From Oscillospiraceae bacterium (lineage in GTDB: Bacteria; Bacillota; Clostridia; Oscillospirales; Acutalibacteraceae): a stretch of DNA of 64,000 nt. A model generated the notes under the pieces. The model had not been told where the DNA came from. It saw only the letters and a list, made by a program, of their open reading frames with translations, and made no database searches. Location: NCBI GenBank assembly GCA_015065615.1, contig SVPY01000007.1, positions 32,031 through 96,030 of the forward strand. Reading direction: 5' to 3'. Of the stretch, positions 60,231-64,000 are shown one piece after another. The stretch's first letter is position 1, and each line of letters begins with the position of its first letter. Both the position numbers and the translations under genes were made by a program.

Positions 60231-61940
60231 TCAGATACCGAGAACGTTTGTAACGTCTGCAGTCATCTTAGCGATAATTTCGTCGCTTTCTGCCTTTGTT
60301 TTGCCCTTACCTGAGAGGTAGATCTTGATCTTGGGCTCTGTACCGGAAGGACGAACGATGAGCTTACTACCGTTTTCGAGGCGATACTCAAGAACGTTAG
60401 ACTTGGGAAGTGTAATTTCACTCTTAACGCCGCCGTCATCACGAACACTTAATTTATAGTCGCTGTTACCGATAACCTTGAAGCCTGCGATAGTTGTGGG
60501 AGCGTTGTTTCTTAGTTTATCCATAATAGCTGCCATAGTCTTCATGCCGTCCTCGCCTTCGAATGCGAAGTTGCAAAGGCCGTTCTTATAGTAGCCGTAT
60601 TTCTCATAGAGGCTGTTGATAGCATCTACTAAAGTCATGCCGTGCTTCTTGTAGTAGGAAGCCATTTCGCAGATAAGCATGGAAGCGTCAACTGCGTCCT
60701 TATCTCTTACGTAGCCGCCGCTAAGGTAGCCGTAGCTCTCTTCAAAGCCTAAAAGATATCTTTCGGGGTGGCCGCCCTCTTCAAGCTCAGCGATAACGTC
60801 GCCGATATACTTAAAGCCTGTTAAAACTCTTCTGATCTCAACGCCGAAGTCAGCAGCGATGTCGTTAACCATATCTGTGGATACGATTGTAGTAACTGCT
60901 ACGGGATTCTCGGGAAGTGTGCCCTGCTCTTTTCTGAAGCGGCAGATGAAGTCGAGCATCAGAATACCAACTTCGTTACCTGTTAAGAGAACGTACTCAC
61001 CGTTCTGGTTAACTGCAATACCTGCTCTGTCGCAGTCGGGGTCTGTAGCAAGCAATAAATCGGGGTTAACCTTCTGGCAGAGCTCTAAGCCCTTCTGGAG
61101 TGCTTCTCTTATTTCGGGGTTCGGATAGGGGCAGGTGGGGAAGTTGCCGTCGGGCATACTCTGCTCGGGAACAACTGTAACGTCCTTAACACCGATTTCG
61201 TCTAAAATGCGCAGAACACATCTCTTACCTGAACCGTTAAGGGGAGTGTAAACTATCTTGAGGTTATCAATACCGCCGCCGAGGATGCTCTCGCTCTTAA
61301 CTGCAGCGATGAATGCGTCAACTGTATCGTCACCGATAAATACTATCTTACCCTCTTCAACAGCCTTGTCGAAGTCCATCTTCTTAACGCCGTCGAAAAT
61401 ATCAATAGCCTGAATTTCAGCCATAATGCCGTCTGCCATATCTGCTGTTACCTGGCAGCCGTCGGAGCCGTAAGCTTTGTAGCCGTTATATTTAGCGGGG
61501 TTGTGGCTGGCTGTTACACAGATACCTGCGTCGCACTTTAAATGTCTTACTGCGAAGCTGAGTGCGGGAGTAGGCATAAGCTCGGGGTAAAGGTAAGCTT
61601 TGATGCCTGCTTCTGCCAATACAGCAGCGGATTCTCTTGCGAAAAGAACACCCTTGTTACGGCTGTCGTGAGCGATAGCAACGCTGAGCTCTTTGCCGTC
61701 TGTGTTGTGCTTTACGAGGTAATTGGCAAGACCCTGAGTAGCTTTTCTTACGGTATAAACGTTCATTCTGTTTGTACCTGCGCCTATAACACCGCGAAGA
61801 CCGCCTGTACCGAATTCAAGATCCTGGTAGAATCTGTCGTTGATCTCCTCCGGCTTACCTTCTACGGATAAGAGCTCTTCTTTAAGATCCTTATCGTCAA
61901 GGTCATAATTTAACCATCTTTCATACTGTGAAACAATCAT
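60231..61940 (-). CDS. pgcA: phosphoglucomutase/phosphomannomutase
   Basis: The phosphoserine loop is GICVTASHNPAKYNGYKAYG, the metal-binding loop LATDPDCDRAGIAV, the sugar-binding loop LGFEESYGYLSG, and the phosphate-binding loop IVRPSGTEPKIKIYLSGKGK. The length of 569 fits the PgcA type that interconverts glucose 1- and 6-phosphate for cell-wall polymer synthesis. Codon use is highly optimised. It is divergent from nothing and is probably monocistronic. Confidence 0.94.
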   Translation of the reverse strand: MIVSQYERWLNYDLDDKDLKEELLSVEGKPEEINDRFYQDLEFGTGGLRGVIGAGTNRMNVYTVRKATQGLANYLVKHNTDGKELSVAIAHDSRNKGVLFARESAAVLAEAGIKAYLYPELMPTPALSFAVRHLKCDAGICVTASHNPAKYNGYKAYGSDGCQVTADMADGIMAEIQAIDIFDGVKKMDFDKAVEEGKIVFIGDDTVDAFIAAVKSESILGGGIDNLKIVYTPLNGSGKRCVLRILDEIGVKDVTVVPEQSMPDGNFPTCPYPNPEIREALQKGLELCQKVNPDLLLATDPDCDRAGIAVNQNGEYVLLTGNEVGILMLDFICRFRKEQGTLPENPVAVTTIVSTDMVNDIAADFGVEIRRVLTGFKYIGDVIAELEEGGHPERYLLGFEESYGYLSGGYVRDKDAVDASMLICEMASYYKKHGMTLVDAINSLYEKYGYYKNGLCNFAFEGEDGMKTMAAIMDKLRNNAPTTIAGFKVIGNSDYKLSVRDDGGVKSEITLPKSNVLEYRLENGSKLIVRPSGTEPKIKIYLSGKGKTKAESDEIIAKMTADVTNVLGI

Positions 61941-62053
61941 TCTTTTGCCCTCTTTTCTATATTTTTAATTTCAGGATAAACATAATATTCCTTATAATAA
62001 GATTAACATCAATTAAGCTTAAAGTCAAGAAAAAACGAATCGGCAGGGGATTC

Positions 62054-62536
62054 TTACCATCTTTTTTCGGGGCTTAAATATACTATATTCGTAAGTATGC
62101 CCTTATCCAATAGCTCTATTACGCCGTAGCTGGGCTCGTAATTCGTAAGTGAGCCGGGATTCATTATATATAAGCCGTTATCGTACTCATTATGCACCTT
62201 GTGAGTATGACCGTAAAGTACGATATCCGCAAAACAGTTTCGCGCTGTTTCTTTAATGTCCTTATCACCGAATTTTACGTAGTGCATATGGCCGTGGGTG
62301 TAAAAAATCTTGTAGCCCTCTAAGGTTATAGCGCCCGTTAATTCGGAGGGCGAGCCGAAATCGCAGTTGCCCCTTACTTTATAGAAGCATTTTTCGGGAA
62401 AATCGAACCTTAATCTATCAATATCATTTTCGCCGTCGCCCAAAAAGAAAACCGCTTCGGCTTTTTGCTCCTTCATAAGTATCCTTCTTAATATATCTAT
62501 TCTTCCGTGTACGTCGGAAATGACTAAAACGCGCAT
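62054..62536 (-). CDS. YfcE/MJ0936-type metallophosphoesterase
   Basis: The metal ligands of small phosphodiesterases are all present: VISDVHGRIDI, FLGDGENDIDRL, KVRGNCDFGSPSELTG, YTHGHMHYV and VLYGHTHKV. At 160 residues it is the minimal single-domain form. Substrates are unknown; related proteins hydrolyse model phosphodiesters. It is transcribed opposite to the following small genes. Confidence 0.9.
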   Translation of the reverse strand: MRVLVISDVHGRIDILRRILMKEQKAEAVFFLGDGENDIDRLRFDFPEKCFYKVRGNCDFGSPSELTGAITLEGYKIFYTHGHMHYVKFGDKDIKETARNCFADIVLYGHTHKVHNEYDNGLYIMNPGSLTNYEPSYGVIELLDKGILTNIVYLSPEKRW

Positions 62537-62590
62537 ATAAAAGCTCCTTTTTACATAAATATCAGTAAGTTTTTTTAAAGAGGTGTATAT

Positions 62591-62845
62591 ATGAATAATA
62601 TAAATGCAAGTGATAACGAAAAATTAAAAGCCATGCTTAAAATGACCGCCCAGAAGCTTGGCACGAAGCCCGAGGAATTAAAAGCTGCGGCGCAAAACGG
62701 TGAGATTTCCAAGCTCCTTTCGGATAAACAGAATGAAGTGCTAAAGGAATTATTATCCGACCCCGAAAAAGCAAAAAAGCTTCTTTTAAGCAAACAGGCA
62801 AAAGACCTTATTAAGAATATGGGTATTGATAATAAGGAGAATTAA
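62591..62845 (+). CDS. small helical protein, unknown (first of three)
   Basis: This 84-residue protein is highly charged and all helical, with repeated leucine-rich stretches (ISKLLSDKQNEVLKELLSDP and EKAKKLLLSKQAKDLIKN). There is no signal peptide. It ends directly before the ATG of the next gene. The ribosome site AAAGAGGTGTATAT is good. The family is not recognised. Confidence 0.65.
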   Translation: MNNINASDNEKLKAMLKMTAQKLGTKPEELKAAAQNGEISKLLSDKQNEVLKELLSDPEKAKKLLLSKQAKDLIKNMGIDNKEN

Positions 62846-63217
62846 ATGAATGAAATTGAGAATAAGATAAACGAGATTCTTTCAAATCCCGAGAGTATGA
62901 GCGAGATAATGAACATAGCAAAGTCTTTAGGCTTTAATACGGATAACACAGAGCCTCCTAAAAAAGAAAGCAAAGAAGTAAAAAGTCCGGATATTCAGGG
63001 GGATATGATAAGCGCAGTTACAAAAATCGCGCCCCTTCTGAGTGAAGCCAAAAAGGATGATGATTCCACAAGGCTCTTAAAAGCTCTGAAGCCTTTGCTT
63101 TCAAAACCGCGGCAGGATAAGGTGGACTCCGCCATTAAAATAATCGGGCTTTTAAGGCTTATGCCTATTTTAAGAGAAAGCGGCGCTTTAAGCTCTGTTT
63201 TCGGCTCCATTATATAA
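62846..63217 (+). CDS. small helical protein, unknown (second of three)
   Basis: This 123-residue protein begins IENKINEILSNPESMSEIMN, has a lysine-rich linker, then TRLLKALKPLLSKPRQDKVD and SAIKIIGLLRLMPILRESG near the end. Its N-terminal helix pair resembles that of the previous protein in style. It abuts the upstream gene with no gap, so the two are coupled. The function is unknown. Confidence 0.65.
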   Translation: MNEIENKINEILSNPESMSEIMNIAKSLGFNTDNTEPPKKESKEVKSPDIQGDMISAVTKIAPLLSEAKKDDDSTRLLKALKPLLSKPRQDKVDSAIKIIGLLRLMPILRESGALSSVFGSII

Positions 63218-63231
63218 AAGGGGGATGAAAA

Positions 63232-63558
63232 TTGGCAAATAATTTTGCGAATATGCAGGAGGAGGCTTTAAGAAGGGCCAGAGAAATGTATTCAAGAGGC
63301 AGGAGCGCAAACCAAACAGCGCAGAATCAAAGCGTAAAGCCGCCCCCGATAAATACATCCGCGGAAGGGAAAAAGGATATAAAGAGCGTAAACCAAAGTA
63401 AAAATATACCGCCACATACCGCCGCTAAAAACCGCGATATGCTGGAATTTTTACTTAAAGACCCCGATAAGACCATAATTTTAGCCTTGCTTATTTTGTT
63501 AAGCGGAGAAAAGACCGACAGCAGCCTGATTTTCGCTTTAATGTATCTTCTTATGTAA
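63232..63558 (+). CDS. small protein with C-terminal hydrophobic helix, unknown (third of three)
   Basis: Starting at TTG (an AAGGGGGATG site precedes it), this 108-residue protein has an Arg/Gln/Ser-rich disordered N-terminal half (RSANQTAQNQSVKPPPINTS). Its C-terminus reads LLKDPDKTIILALLILLSGE and then SSLIFALMYLLM, a helix that may insert into the membrane. With the two preceding genes it forms a tight cluster with a shared PEKA/DPDK-like LLxDPxK motif. The role is unknown. Confidence 0.6.
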   Translation: MANNFANMQEEALRRAREMYSRGRSANQTAQNQSVKPPPINTSAEGKKDIKSVNQSKNIPPHTAAKNRDMLEFLLKDPDKTIILALLILLSGEKTDSSLIFALMYLLM

Positions 63559-63672
63559 GAGCTACACTTAATAATAACATAAAAATATTTATATAACAAT
63601 AATTACTTGATTAAATCCTTTTTATGTGGTAAAATGCACTTACTTACTTTAAATTAGTAAAAGGGTAAAAAC

Positions 63673-64000
63673 ATGAACAGGTTTTCAGAAAGTGAAATTA
63701 TAGTTATAAAGGTCGGTACATCCACCTTAACTCATAAAAGCGGTAATTTAAATATAAGGCGTTTCGAAAGTCTCTGTAAGGTTATAAGTGATTTACAGAA
63801 TTCGGGCAAGAAGATAGTGCTTGTTTCCAGCGGCGCCGTTGGCGTAGGTATGGGCAAATTGGGCCTTTCCAAAAGACCTACGGAAACCGAAAAAAAGCAG
63901 GCTTTGGCGGCTGTGGGTCAGTGCGAGCTGATGTTTATGTACGATAAGGTTTTCGGTGAATATAACAGAAATATAGCTCAGGTGCTTTTAACCAAGGATG
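63673..64000 (+). CDS. proB: glutamate 5-kinase, 5-prime part
   Basis: The protein begins with the amino-acid-kinase P-loop (IIVIKVGTSTLTHKSGNLNI) and shows LVSSGAVGVGMGKLGL and AAVGQCELMFMYDKVF, which are typical of ProB. The enzyme makes glutamyl 5-phosphate, the first step of proline synthesis. The window ends after about 109 codons, so the C-terminal part is not seen. Start ATG at 63673 with AAAAGGGT upstream. Confidence 0.92.
   Translation, partial: MNRFSESEIIVIKVGTSTLTHKSGNLNIRRFESLCKVISDLQNSGKKIVLVSSGAVGVGMGKLGLSKRPTETEKKQALAAVGQCELMFMYDKVFGEYNRNIAQVLLTKD

Noticed and set aside
1..64000. CRISPR array, transposase, integrase, rRNA or tRNA gene
   Set aside because: I looked for regularly spaced repeats, terminal inverted repeats flanking a transposase, recombinase motifs and cloverleaf genes with CCA-type ends and found none.

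Overview
The window looks like a chromosomal segment of a low-GC, Gram-positive, anaerobic Clostridia-type bacterium. Support comes from strong AGGAGG ribosome sites, sigma-A promoters with 16-17 bp spacers, a cysteine T-box, Gram-positive LexA boxes, meso-diaminopimelate dehydrogenase, two ECF sigma factors and several DUF-type proteins common in gut Firmicutes. No rRNA or tRNA gene, CRISPR array, insertion sequence or integrase was found. The species cannot be named from the sequence alone.

Layout. 1-2.5 kb: an XRE regulator with a small partner, and a membrane-anchored G5/3D cell-wall protein. 2.5-3.3 kb: a gene-poor stretch with a possible gene remnant, an orphan terminator and a REP-like repeat. 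3.3-19.6 kb: glycan-degrading enzymes that all lack signal peptides (beta-helix protein, GH20/GH67-like protein, GH36 alpha-galactosidase, a TIM-barrel and a six-hairpin glycosidase) with a Gfo/Idh oxidoreductase and an AraC regulator. Interspersed are ddh, a trans-sulfuration enzyme and an SOS operon (Y-family polymerase plus SRAP protein) behind two LexA boxes. 19.7-22.2 kb: cysE-cysS under a Cys T-box. 22.3-25.5 kb: a four-gene ECF sigma operon encoding a secreted matrixin-like protease and a lipoprotein. 25.8-31 kb: prs and argG-argH-argF. 31.1-33.9 kb: a small membrane protein and an EF-G-like GTPase.

34.4-44.6 kb is a compact one-strand phage-derived operon: small and large terminase, portal, protease, major capsid, three connector-type genes, then directly LysM hub protein, hub, spike, gp25-like, gpJ-like and gpI-like baseplate genes. 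I see no sheath, tube, tape measure, fibre, lysis, integrase or repressor gene, and every other frame is open. It is either a prophage that lost its tail-shaft module cleanly or a domesticated tail-less particle. This is the most unusual system in the window.

44.7-64 kb: a lipoprotein, a nitrilase-GDPD fusion, two membrane-anchored alpha/beta hydrolases, a second ECF sigma/membrane-protein pair, a DeoR regulator, a YgjV-like protein with Ogt, lepA-hemW, a DUF1538 membrane protein with a double PII-like regulator, phosphoglucomutase, a YfcE-type phosphoesterase, three small unknown genes and the start of proB, cut by the window end.
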